Assembly: GCF_029633865.1 (NCBI RefSeq)
Contig: NC_079211.1
Location: forward strand, 64,984,962 to 65,048,961
DNA length: 64,000 nt
Reading direction: 5' to 3'
Source of the DNA: Lampris incognitus
Taxonomy: Eukaryota; Chordata; Actinopteri; Lampriformes; Lampridae
Both the position numbers and the translations under genes were made by a program. Numbering within the stretch: the stretch's first letter is position 1; every line of letters begins with the position of its first letter. Under the pieces are notes generated by a model. That model was not told the origin of the DNA and did not search any database. It was given only the letters and a program-made list of their open reading frames with translations. Positions 53,427 to 63,778 of the stretch are shown here, in pieces.

Positions 53427-53803
53427 TATTTATATATATTTCTAATTTTCTCTCAATTTAGTGGTCAATCGATCCCTATTCTAGTTCAAACACCCACTCT
53501 CATACTGCATGCATTCACCAACTGCATCTCTCCGGCCGGCAGTCTCGAAGGAGACTCCTTGCCGCTTTAGTGACAAGGCGAACCCAGGCCAAACCACTGC
53601 TTTTTCTGACACACACAGACACATTCATGTGACGAACACAAGCCGACTCCGCCCCCCTCCCGAAGACAGCGTTGCCAATTATTGCTGCTTCATTGAGTCC
53701 GGCCATAGTCGGATCTGACGAGACCGAGGCGCGAACCCCGGTCCCCAGTGTGCAACTGCATCGACACAAAGCCGATGCTTAGACCGCTACACCACCGCGG
53801 ACC
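53427..53803 (-). mobile_element. tRNA-derived SINE, copy 2
   Basis: The same family as 49547-49936, inverted: minus-strand head GGTCCGCGGTGGTGTAGCGG with A box variant, B box GGTTCGCGCCTC, and the same body and tail. The A box has one change (TAGCGG for TAGTGG). No clear target duplication was found. Confidence 0.9.
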
Positions 53804-53811
53804 TCCTGCAT

Positions 53812-54807
53812 TCTTAACCAAAGCCACTAGATGGCACTGTTTAATATTGAGGCTCAATTGAAAAACTACCACCTTATAAATGTAACTTATACACCGAAGC
53901 GATTTAGAAATGTTTTTTTCCTCGCAACCTTGCATTCTTTTTGCTGAGTGCAATGGTAGTCCGGGAAATGTGGTACAGTGAGCAATTTCGGACTCAGATT
54001 TTGTTTCCTGGCCATTTGTGCGTAGTTGCTGTCTGTACAATTTTCGAGTTTAGTTCTAAGGCCACAGACAGTTCAAAGTAAAACCTGAAATCATATATAG
54101 GCTATAGCTTAATTGGGAATGCACACATACATCTCAAGTTGATTCACACACTTTCTCCATAGCTCCGCAGTCCATTAAAAGGTGTACCATGTTACACTAA
54201 ACAAGGCCTGCACTGAGTGGTTAAAGTGTGAATTCATATGTGAACCATTTCACCCCTACTTCTATTCCATTATACTTTGCCTCAACATTTTTTTGCTTCT
54301 GTATTCAGTAGCGAAGCTTCCTATTTATTTTCCCAACTCAAACCGTTGTCATCTCGTCTGATCCTACCATGTCCTTCTATCTGAGCTGTGATTGGGCTGT
54401 TTAGTTTGATTGACCCTTGCATCTCATGTTCTGTTTTCCACGCTGTGATGATGATGATGATGATGCATCATGCCCCGCCTTCCCCTAGTGCTAGGGTTGC
54501 TTACCACTTTTCTCCTGTTCTCCCTGCCGGGCTCTGGATGATCACCACCAACATAACTGAACCGGCCTCCCATTTCGTTCATCAACACCATCACCTGCTA
54601 CAAACTTGTTTGCATCACACCTGGGAATACATTGGACATTTTTTGCAACTCCCTTCCTGGTTCTGCCACCTCTGACTTTTTTGATGGGTTGCTGCTGGCT
54701 CCTGGACAATACCGTTGGACATTGTCCTTCTGGAATATACCGCTGAAAAAACGTTGGTTCACCAACAACCAAACTTTTTTAATTTAACCTTTTGTCACTC
54801 TGCTGGG
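53812..54807 (+). other. Region upstream of hars1 exon 1b
   Basis: Mostly unique sequence including a (GAT)6 run at about 54447. It should hold the promoter and 5' UTR for the exon 1b transcript, but I see no TATA box or strong ETS motif that I can defend. Confidence 0.4.
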
Positions 54808-54918
54808 ATGAATACACTGGGCTCCTTTTTCCTACACACACATTCTGGTTTGTTCGGTCGTCGGGCTGGCACATGTGTCCGATATCTGCATTCCTTCTCT
54901 GGGATGACTGTGGCCCAG
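54808..54918 (+). CDS. hars1: hars1 exon 1b: alternative first exon, predicted mitochondrial leader
   Basis: The ATG at 54808 opens 37 codons ending at a strong CAG/GTAAGT donor in phase 0, only 325 bp before exon 2. The peptide starts MNTLGSFFLH, has the basic core GLFGRRAGTCVRYLHS and ends SGMTVAQ. It has no acidic residue, several Arg, and Ser/Thr and aromatic residues, the make-up of a mitochondrial targeting peptide. Joined to exon 2 it gives VAQ-IDEEVAKLL. In vertebrates histidyl-tRNA synthetase acts in both cytosol and mitochondria. In fish a single locus is thought to supply both through alternative first exons (from memory). Expression is not shown by sequence alone. Confidence 0.8.
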
Positions 54919-55210
54919 GTAAGTGTCTAGAAGTTGGTTGGATGATGTGTGTGTGTCTGTGTGTGTGTGTGTGTGTGTACGCACACACCAAAGGGGTGGG
55001 TCACAGGGAGAATGAAATGTACGAAGATGTAATGTAAAGTTGGTCAAAAAAGTTAGCCAAGTTGCTTGATAATTGGCACATAAATCTTTACTGTTAAACT
55101 GTTCTCTTGTTTAACATTTACAAAAGATTTAGTGTTTTCACACAGTGCCACTTCTGGTATGTTTTCACACAAGGCCACTCCTGGTATGTTTTCACACAAT
55201 GCTTCTCCTG

Positions 55211-55243
55211 GTGTGTGTGTGTGTGTGTGTGTGTGTGAGACAG
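55211..55243 (+). promoter_or_regulatory. (GT)n tract in place of the polypyrimidine tract, hars1 exon 2 acceptor
   Basis: About 13 GT units run to 55237, followed by AGACAG and then exon 2. There is no ordinary pyrimidine tract. A competing AG lies at 55238-55239, four bases upstream of the used one, and its use would shift the frame. Two copies of a TCTGGTATGTTTTCACACAA-type repeat precede the tract (55150-55200). Confidence 0.75.
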
Positions 55244-55333
55244 ATTGATGAGGAAGTAGCCAAACTGCTGCAGCTAAAGGCTCAATTGGGGGAAGATGAT
55301 GGAAAACACCAGTTTGTCCTCAAGACTGCAAAG
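55244..55333 (+). CDS. hars1: hars1 exon 2: WHEP domain, second helix, shared by both isoforms
   Basis: 30 codons between an AGACAG acceptor and an AAG/GTAAGA donor, both phase 0. It encodes IDEEVAKLLQLKAQLGEDDG, then KHQFVLKTAK. This matches the WHEP domain and the start of the catalytic core of histidyl-tRNA synthetase (human [20 protein letters not shown] and FVLKTPK). The next exon should begin GTRDY. I do not find it before 64000, so intron 2 is at least 8.7 kb. It fits directly to exon 1a or exon 1b. Confidence 0.95.
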
Positions 55334-56227
55334 GTAAGAAAAGACAATTGACCAAGATGAGCACACATCAAGAATCATAAATTGCATATTTTTTGAGTAT
55401 GACTAATGACACTAGCTGTGCTTCCATCAAACATTTTTATTCAAACTCTGTCATTTTGAAAAAAAAAACGCTTGATGGAAATGTCAATTAGCAAATCAAA
55501 TCCCCACAATTCACTTAAACTTTTTTACGCTCACTCAAAGTGGTTAAACTTTTCACTTGATTGAAAGAAATGTGATGAATTGTAATGGAAAACGTATTTT
55601 CCAAATAAAAAATGAAATGCAAAAATAATTTAATTATATGATCACTAGGGACAGATCAGAGTAATGTAATAGTCAACCACCAGGCAGCTAGTCGACTACT
55701 GTGTCAACCTCTTTTTTTTCTTTAATTGTTTCAAATTTTTTGGATGTCTCTGACTTTTTTTGTCTTAATCCCTTACATTTAAGCAATTAAATAGATGTCA
55801 AATATATGAAGGTTAATCCTAGGTCAGTTTGACTACCATCGCTGCTTCTGATCGAAACCCCAGTCCGTGGAGCTCCTACTGTTTTTTTCAGGGTTTAAAA
55901 TCTTGCAAGAGCTCCCGAAATGTTCGGACAACTATCCAAAATATGTTCACTTTTTGTCAGACCAACTTGTGTTCTATACTTGGTTCACTTTATTTCAGGG
56001 TGTGCTGATGAAATGTACTATATTTAACATAGCCAGCAGAGAACATGTAAAATTAGAGGTGACACACAGTCTTCCTTGCGGGAGTGCTGCTCTGACATGG
56101 TGCTGATTTTACCACTGTTTGGTGAAAAGATGTGCACGTTAAGCTTAATACTCCTGCCTGCACCCCTGACCACGGCCAATACAAAGCCCTGGAGTTGGTC
56201 CCCGGGCGCTGCACCAGGGCTGCCCCC
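55334..56227 (+). other. hars1 intron 2, proximal part
   Basis: AT-rich unique sequence with no further exon that I can identify. Short poly-T and poly-A runs occur. No conserved ORF. Confidence 0.6.
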
Positions 56228-57405
56228 TGTTCCGAGTGTACGCGGCTGCTCCTAGTGTACCCGGCTGCTCCTAGTGTACACGACTGCTCCCAGTGTACAC
56301 GCCTGCTCCTAGTGCACACGCCTGCTCCTAGTGCACAGGTCTGCTCCCAGTGTACACGCCTTTTCCTAGTGTACATGCCTGCTACTAGTGTACACAGCTG
56401 TTCGTAGTGTACATGCCTGCTCCTAGTGTACACAGCTGCTCCTAGTGTACACAACTGCTCCTAGTGTACACAGCTGCTACTAGTGTACACGCCTGCTACT
56501 AGTGTACATGCCTGCTACTAGTGTACACAGCTGTTCATAGTGTACACGCCTGCTCCTAGTGTACACAGCTACCCCTAGTGTACATGCCTGCTCCTAGTAT
56601 ACACAGCTGCTCCTAGTGTACACACCTGCTCCTAATACACGCCTGCTGTTAGTGTACACAGCTGCTCCTAGTGTACACAGCTGATCCTAGTGTACACGAC
56701 TGCTCCTAGTGTACACGCCTGCTCCTAGTGTACACAGCTGCTCTTAGTGTACATGCCTGCTACTAGTGTACATGCCTGCTCCTAGTGTACACAGCTGTTC
56801 GTAGTGTACACGCCTACTGCTAATGTACACAGCTACTCCTAGTGTACATGCCTGCTCCTAGTATACACAGCTGCTCCTAGTGTACACACCTGCTCCTAAT
56901 ACACGCCTGCTGTTAGTGTACACAGCTGCTCCTAGTGTACACAGCTGATCCTAGTGTACACGACTGCTCCTATTGTACACGCCTGCTCCTAGTGTACACA
57001 GCTGCTCTTAGTGTACATGCCTGCTACTAGTGTACATGCCTGCTCCTAGTGTACACAGCTGTTCGTAGTGTACACGCCTACTGCTAATGTACACAGCTAC
57101 TCCTAGTGTACATGCCTGCTCCTAGTATACACAGCTGCTCCTAGTGTACACGCCTGCTCCTAGTACACGCCTGCTCTTAGTGTACACAGCTGATCCTAGT
57201 GTATATGTCTGCTCCTATTGTACGCAGCTGCTCCTAGTGTACGCGGCTGCTCCTAGTGTACTCACACGCTCCTAGTGTACACGCCTGCTCCTAGTGTACA
57301 CAGCTGCGTCTAGTGCACACGCTTGCTGCTAGTGTACACGCCTGCTCCTAGTGTACACAACTGCTCCTAGTGTACATGCCTGCTCCTAGTGTACACAGCT
57401 GCTCA
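56228..57405. repeat. 19-bp minisatellite with 264-bp higher-order repeat
   Basis: About 60 variants of GTGTACACAGCTGCTCCTA. The variants do not alternate at random. A block starting CACAGCTAC(C/T)CCTAG at 56564 recurs at 56828 and 57092, exactly 264 bp apart, with the same internal order of variants, including the shortened CCTAATACACGCC unit. The third block is changed after about 90 bp. It lies in hars1 intron 2. Confidence 0.95.
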
Positions 57406-57960
57406 CTGATTCTAGTGTGTGTACAGACGACAGGTTAAATGCAGAGAATACATTTCACTGCATGCATGTACAGTGAAAATAAAGTACCTTATTCTCAGTG
57501 CTGCCACTAGTGGTGTTAAAGGGTAGCGCGTCTACAAGGCATGTTTGATTCCACATGTTCTCCACTGTCTTGTTAAATTTAGTGGACTTCACCAGTGCAC
57601 CTTCAAATAGAGTGGATTCCCCCCCCCCCGGTACTTTAGAAACAGCCCAGCTCACCACCACCACCCTGCTGGCTGTAAATTAACACCTGTTAGACTTTAT
57701 CAAAAAGTGGACATGTTTTTGATAGTCTTCCAATTAGACATTTTTGTAGCTCATGCAAGTTTTATGTCCCTTAAAAACAGTAGGAGCTGTACTAAACATC
57801 ACTTTTTTGAGATTGAAACACTTGTTTGTAGCATCGCATTACTCACTGTGACGCATTATGCTGCAAATAAAATTATCTACTCATTTATTTTCGTAATGTG
57901 TGTGTGTGTGGTGTTAGTGTGTGTGTGTTAGTTAGTGTAGATAGCGGGACCGAAAACTAA

Positions 57961-58148
57961 AGCACTTATGATCCTAATTATTTTTGGAGGTGGTAGGTAT
58001 TGTCTCAGAGAGTAAGGGAAAAATCCCAGAAAATTAAAATTATGCATAATTATGCATAAATATGCAAAATATGCATTTTTCTAAAAATGGCTAAAAACCA
58101 CTTTTCTCGGCATTTCAGATGACTCTGAGCATCTTTGATTTTTTCACC
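57961..58148. repeat. Left copy of a ~188-bp direct repeat
   Basis: It starts AGCACTTATGATCCTAATT, contains TTGGAGGTGGTAGGTATTGT and a TATGCATAATTATGC cluster, and ends in CTCGGCATTTCAGATGA. The same order occurs at 59862-60050, on the other side of a Tc1 element, with a shorter third part at 60064-60120. Confidence 0.88.
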
Positions 58149-58150
58149 TA

Positions 58151-59789
58151 CAGTGCATCCGGAAAGTATTCACACCCCTTCACTTTCCCCACATTTTGTT
58201 ATGTTTCAGCCCTATTCCAAAATTGATTAAATTCCTTTTTTTCTCATCAATCTACACACAATACCCCATAATGACAAAGTGAAAAATGTTTTGTAGAAAT
58301 TTTTGCAAATTTATTAAAAATAAAAAACTGAAATATTGCACGTACATAAGTATTCACACCCTTTGCTATGACACATAACATTGAGCTCAGGTTCATCCTG
58401 TTTCTACTGATCATCCTTGAGATGTTTCTACATCTTGATTGGAGTCCACCTGTAGTAAATTCAATTGACTGGACATGATTTGGAAAGGCACACACCTATC
58501 TATATAAGGTCCCACTGTTGACAGTGCATGTCAGAGCAGAAACCAAGCCATGAAGTCAAAGGAATTGTCTGTGGACCTCCAAGACAGGATTGTATCGAGG
58601 CACAGATCTGGGTAAGGGTACAAAAACATTTCTAGAGCTTTGAAGGTCCCGAAGAGCACAGTGGTCTCCATCATTCGTAAATCTAAGAAGTTTGGATCCA
58701 CCAGGACTCTTCCTAGAGCTGGCCGCCCAGCCAAACTGAGCAATCAGGGGAGAAGGGCCTTGGTCAGGGAGGTGACCAAGAACCCGATGGTCACTCTGAC
58801 AGAGCTCCAGCTTTCCTCTGTGGAGATGGGAGAACTTCCAGAAGGACAACCATCTCTGCAGCACTCCACCAATCAGGCCTTTATGGTAGAGTGGCCAGAC
58901 AGAAGCCTCTGCTCAGTAAAAGGCACATGACAGACCGCTTGGAGTTTGCCAGAAAGCACCTAAAGGACTCTCAGACCACGAGAAAAAAGATTCTCTGGTC
59001 TGATGAAACCAAGATTGAACTCTTTGGCCTGAATGCCAAACGTCACATCTGGAGGAAACCAGGCACCTCTCATCACCTTGCTAATACCATCCCTACAGTG
59101 AAGCATGGTGGTGGCAGCATCATGCTGTGGGGATGTTTTTCAGCGGCAGGAACTGGGAGACTAGTCAGGATCAAGGGAAAGATGAATGGAGCAAAGTACA
59201 GAGAGATCCTTGAGGAAAACCTGCTCCAGAGCACTCAGGACCTCAGACTGGGACGAAGGTTTACCTTTCAACACGACAACGACCCTAAGCACACAGCCAA
59301 GACAACGAAGGAGTGGCTTCGGGACAAGTCTGTGAATGTCCTTGAGTGGCCCAGCCAGAGCCCAGACTTGAACCCCATTGAACATCTCTGGAAAGACCTG
59401 AAAATAGCTGTGCAGCGACGCTCCCCATCTAACCTTACAGAGTTTGAGAGGATCTGCCGAGAAGAATGGGAGAAATACCCCAAATATAGGTGTGCCAAGC
59501 TTGTAGCTTCATACCCAAGAAGACTTGAGGCTGTAATCGCTGACAAGGGTGCCTCAACCAAGTACTGAGTAAAGGGTGTGGATACTTACTACGTACAAGC
59601 AATATTTCAGTTTTTTATTTTTAATAAATTTGCAAAAATTTCTACAAAACCTTTTTCGATTTGTCATTATGGGGTATTGTATGTAGATTGATGAGGAAAA
59701 AAAAGGAATTTAATCCATTTTGGAATAAGGCTGTAATATAACAAAATGTGGGGAAAGTGAAGGGGTGTGAATACTTTCCGGATGCACTG
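58151..59789 (+). mobile_element. Full-length Tc1-like transposon
   Basis: 1639 bp with TA at both sides, ends CAGTGCATCCGGAAAG and CTTTCCGGATGCACTG, and inverted repeats of about 200 bp. It contains a transposase gene damaged by one stop and one frameshift. It inserted into one of a pair of direct repeats. Confidence 0.95.
58550..59568 (+). pseudogene. Tc1 transposase (DD34E), two lesions
   Basis: It starts MKSKELSVDLQDRIVSRHRS with a TAA stop at codon 22 (58613-58615 area), then a second helix-turn-helix region (ALKVPKSTVVSIIRK) and a GRPAKLS linker. A base is missing near 58850, and the catalytic part follows in another frame: [13 protein letters not shown] (first Asp), [22 protein letters not shown] (second Asp) and [15 protein letters not shown] (Glu), ending DKGASTKY. 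About 340 residues overall, the usual Tc1 length. All catalytic residues are present but the gene cannot be read through. Confidence 0.92.
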
Positions 59790-59861
59790 TATATAAAAAA
59801 AAAATTTCTGGGACTTAGAAATGTTTTGGCATTGTGCAAAATAAATGCATTTTTGCAAAAA

Positions 59862-60120
59862 TGCACTTATGATCCTAATTTTTTTTGGAGGTGGTAGGTA
59901 TTGTTCCAGAGAGGACCAGAAAAATAGCAGAACATTAAAATATAATTATAATAATTATGCATATTTATGCAAAATATGCATTTTCTAAAAATGGCTAAAA
60001 CCACTTTTCTCGGCATTTCAGATGATTCTGAGCATTTGGGGGGAGGGAGTTGGAGGGGGGGGAATCACTTTTCTCGGCGTTTCAGATGATTCTGAGCATT
60101 TGGGGGGAGGGAGTTGGAGT
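59862..60120. repeat. Right copies of the ~188-bp direct repeat with G-rich ends
   Basis: A second copy of the 57961-58148 sequence, then a partial third copy beginning TCACTTTTCTCGGCGTTTCA. Each ends in a TTTGGGGGGAGGGAGTTGGA run, giving two G-rich blocks near 60035 and 60100. Confidence 0.85.
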
Positions 60121-60249
60121 GGGGGGGGTTTAGGGGCAGGGGGAAGGCAGTTAGCTGGCAGGATGAAGAGGAGGGAGTTTTAGACGGGTGGATAACCAAA
60201 CCGCTACATTCTAGTGGGGTTCTTCTAGTATATATTATATATATATATA

Positions 60250-61315
60250 CACTCACCGGCCACTTTATTAGGCACACCTGTCCAACTGCTCATTAACGCA
60301 AATTTCTAATCAGCCAATCACATGGCAGCAACTCAATGCATTTAGGCATGTAGACATGGTCAAGACAAGCTGCTGCAGTTAAAACCGAGCATCAGAATGG
60401 GGAAGAAAGGTGAAAGGTGGGCGAAAATGCCTTGTTGATGCCAGAGGTCAGAGGAGAATGGCCAGACTGGTTCGAGCTGATAGAAAGGCAACAGTAACTC
60501 AAATAACCACTCATTACAACCGAGGTATGCAGAAGAACATCTCTGAACGCACAACACGTCGAACCTTGAGGCAGATGGGCTACAGCAGCAAGAAGACCAC
60601 ACCGGGTGCCACTCCTGTCAGCTAAGAACAGGAAACTGAGGCTACAATTCGCACAGGCTCACCAAAATTGGACAATAGAAGATTGGAAAAACGTTGCCTG
60701 GTCTGATGAGTCTTGATTTCTGCTGCGACATTCGGATGGTAGGGTCAGAATTTGGCGTCAACAACGTGAAAGCATGGATCCATCCTGCCTTGTATCAACG
60801 GTTCAGGCTGGTGGTGGTGGTGTAATGGTGTGGGGGATATTTTCTTGGCACACTTTGGGCCCCTTAGTACCAATTGAGCATCGTGTCAATGCCACAGCCT
60901 ACCTGAGTATTGTTGCTGACCATGTCCATCCCTTTATGACCACAGTGTTCCTATCTTCTGATGGCTACTTCCAGCAGGATAACGCGCCATGTCATAAAGC
61001 TCGAATCATCTCAGACTGGTTTCTTGAACATGACAATGAGTTCACTGTACTCAAATGGCCTCCACAGTCACCAGATCTCAATCCAATAGAGCACCTTTGG
61101 GATGTGGTGGACCGGGAGATTTGCATCATGGATGTGCAGCCGACAAATCTGCAGCAACTGCGTGATGCTATCATGTCAATATGGACCAAACTCTCTGAGG
61201 AATGTTTCCAGTACCTTGTTGAATCTATGCCACGAAGGATTAAGGCAGTTCTGAAGGCAAAAGGGGGTCCAACCCGGTACTAGCAAGGTGTACCTAATAA
61301 AGTGGCCAGTGAGTG
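60250..61315 (+). mobile_element. Second Tc1/mariner transposon, short inverted ends
   Basis: 1066 bp with TA on both sides; ends CACTCACCGGCCACTTTATT and AATAAAGTGGCCAGTGAGTG. It is compact with a single damaged transposase gene. The family is widespread in fish. Confidence 0.95.
60396..61283 (+). pseudogene. Tc1/mariner transposase with frameshift and stop
   Basis: The helix-turn-helix part (60410-60625) has RADRKATVTQITTHYNRG and SERTTRRTLRQMGY. A frame change near 60615 leads into the catalytic part: NVAWSDES, then a TGA at 60714-60716 just after the first catalytic Asp. Open sequence follows, with GGGGVMVWGIFS, FQQDNAPCHKA (second Asp) and [17 protein letters not shown] (Glu), ending AKGGPTRY. 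Length is as expected for the family. Confidence 0.9.
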
Positions 61316-61323
61316 TATATATG

Positions 61324-63771
61324 AGTGCTGGGCAACGATTACATTTTTTTAATCACGATTAGTCGCATATTTTCTGCGATTAATCGTGATTAATCGCATT
61401 GTTATGCGCAAAATTCAATAATGAATTCAAAAGTAGTGTATCGCACACTTTTATTTTAAAAGTACTGCTATATGAACAAAAGTGCAATAACATTTGATTT
61501 GCAAACACTAACAAATAAGGTGCTATATGAACCTGGGCCCAGGGGCGAATCAGTCCACTGACTCGACTCTCACCTGGACCCAGCCCACGCCTCACCCACT
61601 CCCTCCCCCTAGTCTGCCACAACTGCATTTATCCATTCCTCCAACTTTACATTTTCTTACTCCTTTTCACCAAGCCAGTTGCTAAGACACACAAGGTCAT
61701 TTACATTTTCAGACGATAAAGAAACTCTCTTCTTCTGTACAATATGACCAGCAAGAGAAAACAACCTTTCACAGGGTACGGCTGTTGCAGGTGTGGCCAA
61801 GTACTTCTGTGCAATGGAGGCCAGCCTGCTGTGTGAGCCTGCCTGTTTGGACCACCACTCTAACGGACAGGCCTCTGTACTGATGGTGGGCTCCGCTCTG
61901 TATCGACGCACACAGTTCTCAACTGAGTCTTCCTCCTGTTCAGAATCAGACTCTGATGAAGCAGCCAATAGGGCTAACTTTTTCTTTGGTGGCTCAGATG
62001 TTGTTGCTTCCACAGGTTTCTCTGCAACAACCCTCTGTTCCTTGAGTAAGTTGGTGACTTAGGCCCACACCTCACCCCTCTCAGCTCTGGGTATACACTT
62101 GAGGTACTTGAATCTCGGGTCCAATGCAGTAGCAATCTTCAGATATGCAATGTTGGTATTTTCCTTGCGTGTCTCCATGTCTGTTCTGAATGTAGACTTG
62201 AATTTGACCACGTAGGCAGGGTCATCATCTGAGCTCTCCATCACCTGAGAGAGATGGCAAAAAGCAGGCAGAACCACAGAGCATGAAACATACTTTTCTC
62301 CTCCCAGAAGTTCAGTCACATACCTGCAAAAAAAAATCAAACTCATTTCAGTCAAAATGTATTGCATTCACTTACTAAAATGTCCTCTACATATTCATGC
62401 TATATTTACATACAGACACTATTTCTCTCACATGCACTCAGACAGGACAGTGAGAAATATATATGATGTAAAATATACCTGCAGGGCTCCAGTAGTGTTT
62501 CTAACCTCTGTAGTTTGTCCATTTCAGCTGTAGTTGGCATGGCAATCTTGGTGTTGTGTGTGGTGAGGACATCCCTCAGTGGCTGTTCGTTTCTGCGGAC
62601 GCTTTTTATCATGTCCAGAGTCGAATTCCATCTGATTGGAATGTCTTGTATAAGCGACTCCTTCTTTTGTCCATGTTCAATTTGTTGTTGTTCTAATTCT
62701 GCAGCACTTACTGGACTGTGTTTAAAGTGGCCCACAACTTTTCAACATGGCCATATCTCTGTTCTGCAGAGATACTGTGACAGAACGCTGGAGATTGTGC
62801 GCGACGCAGGGAACGTGTTCAAAAGGCAGATGTCTCGCAGCAGCGATCATATTTCTTGCACTATCTGTGCTAAGTGTGCTGACTTTATTTGAAATGTTTC
62901 AGCAAAATGTCTCTTCTGTTTTCATTACAGTCAGAACATGTGAATGCAGCTCCCACTGTTCATCAATATAGTGCACTGTAACTCCGAGGTAACTATGGTT
63001 ACCCAGCGATGTCCAATAGTCTCCAGGGAGAGCAACAGTTGCTGCACGTTGTAACGCCATCGCTTTTGTAGTCCTCTCCTTTTCGTAAAACTCGTGTATT
63101 CTTCTCGTGATAGTGCGTCTTGAGGGAGGCTCATACGTGCCATCATTCGTTGCGATCCTAAGAATATTCCTCAGACCGACATCTTCCACAATACTAACCG
63201 GCCTGCAGTTTGTAGCTATCCACTTCGCTGTGGCATTGGTTAGCTTGTCTTGCTTCTTTTTACCTATACTTCTCCCAAACATATCTAACGTAGTCTGGCG
63301 AAGCCTCCTTTTGGTGGGTGATTTGCTTGCATCAACGGTGTGTTTTGCATTTAGGTGATAATTCAGACTCGAAGTACTCCGGTGATAGGAAAATTCAACA
63401 TTACAGTAGTTACAAATAACTTTCGTTCTATCAACTCCGCCGTCTGGAATTGATTTAAAATGAAAATGTCCATGTAATAGTTTGTTACCTTTCTATATTT
63501 TCTTTCTCTCCACGCCAATTCTTTTCTGTACCGGTTCATGTGAGCGCTGCAGCAGTCTTAGGCCCACCCCAAATGCTCTCATTGGCCCACCCCAAGCCAA
63601 TACTGATCAACATCCCACCCCTCCTGTGACCCATGGTTTGTCTGTATGTGTATTCACAACCAGTGAGCAACAGACTTTCAAAATAATAATAATAAAAAAA
63701 ACTGTGTTAATCCGCGATAAAATAATTGTCGGCGTTAACACGATAATAATGCAGTAACTTGCCCAGCCCTA
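61324..63771 (-). mobile_element. hAT transposon (ZBED-like), near full length
   Basis: The left end reads GTGCTGGGCAACGATTAC and the right, reverse-complemented, GGGCTGGGCAAGTTACTG, an imperfect inverted pair. The 8-bp duplication is not clear because both flanks are TA-rich. Inside, a complete hAT transposase gene with introns runs on the minus strand. AT-rich near-palindromes (GATTAATCGTGATTAATCGC) lie inside the left end. Confidence 0.85.
61657..63450 (-). pseudogene. hAT transposase gene (BED finger to dimerisation domain)
   Basis: Minus strand, N to C. A BED finger (CNYCNVEFSYHR ... LNYHLNAKH, about 63340-63430). 62899-63282: FGRSIGKKKQDKLTNATAKW, PSRRTITRRIHEFYEKER, ALPGDYWTSLGNHSYLGVTV. 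62406-62735: IPIRWNSTLDMIKS, LETLLEPCRYI. An intron with clean CAG/GTATAT and TTTTTTGCAG sites follows. 62059-62367: YVTELLGGEKYVSCSVVLPA, IATALDPRFKYLKCIP, ending at one TAA. 61657-62040: the dimerisation domain (YLATPATAVPCERLFSLAGH, LVCLSNWL). The visible damage is one stop near 62060 and a frame change near 62740. Confidence 0.85.
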
Positions 63772-63778
63772 ATACATA

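Noticed and set aside
56132..56454. Cys/Ser-rich and Tyr-Thr-Arg repeat ORFs
   Set aside because: They are translations of the minisatellite in opposite frames.
56228..57405. CRISPR-like array
   Set aside because: Units are tandem 19-mers without unique spacers, in a eukaryotic intron.
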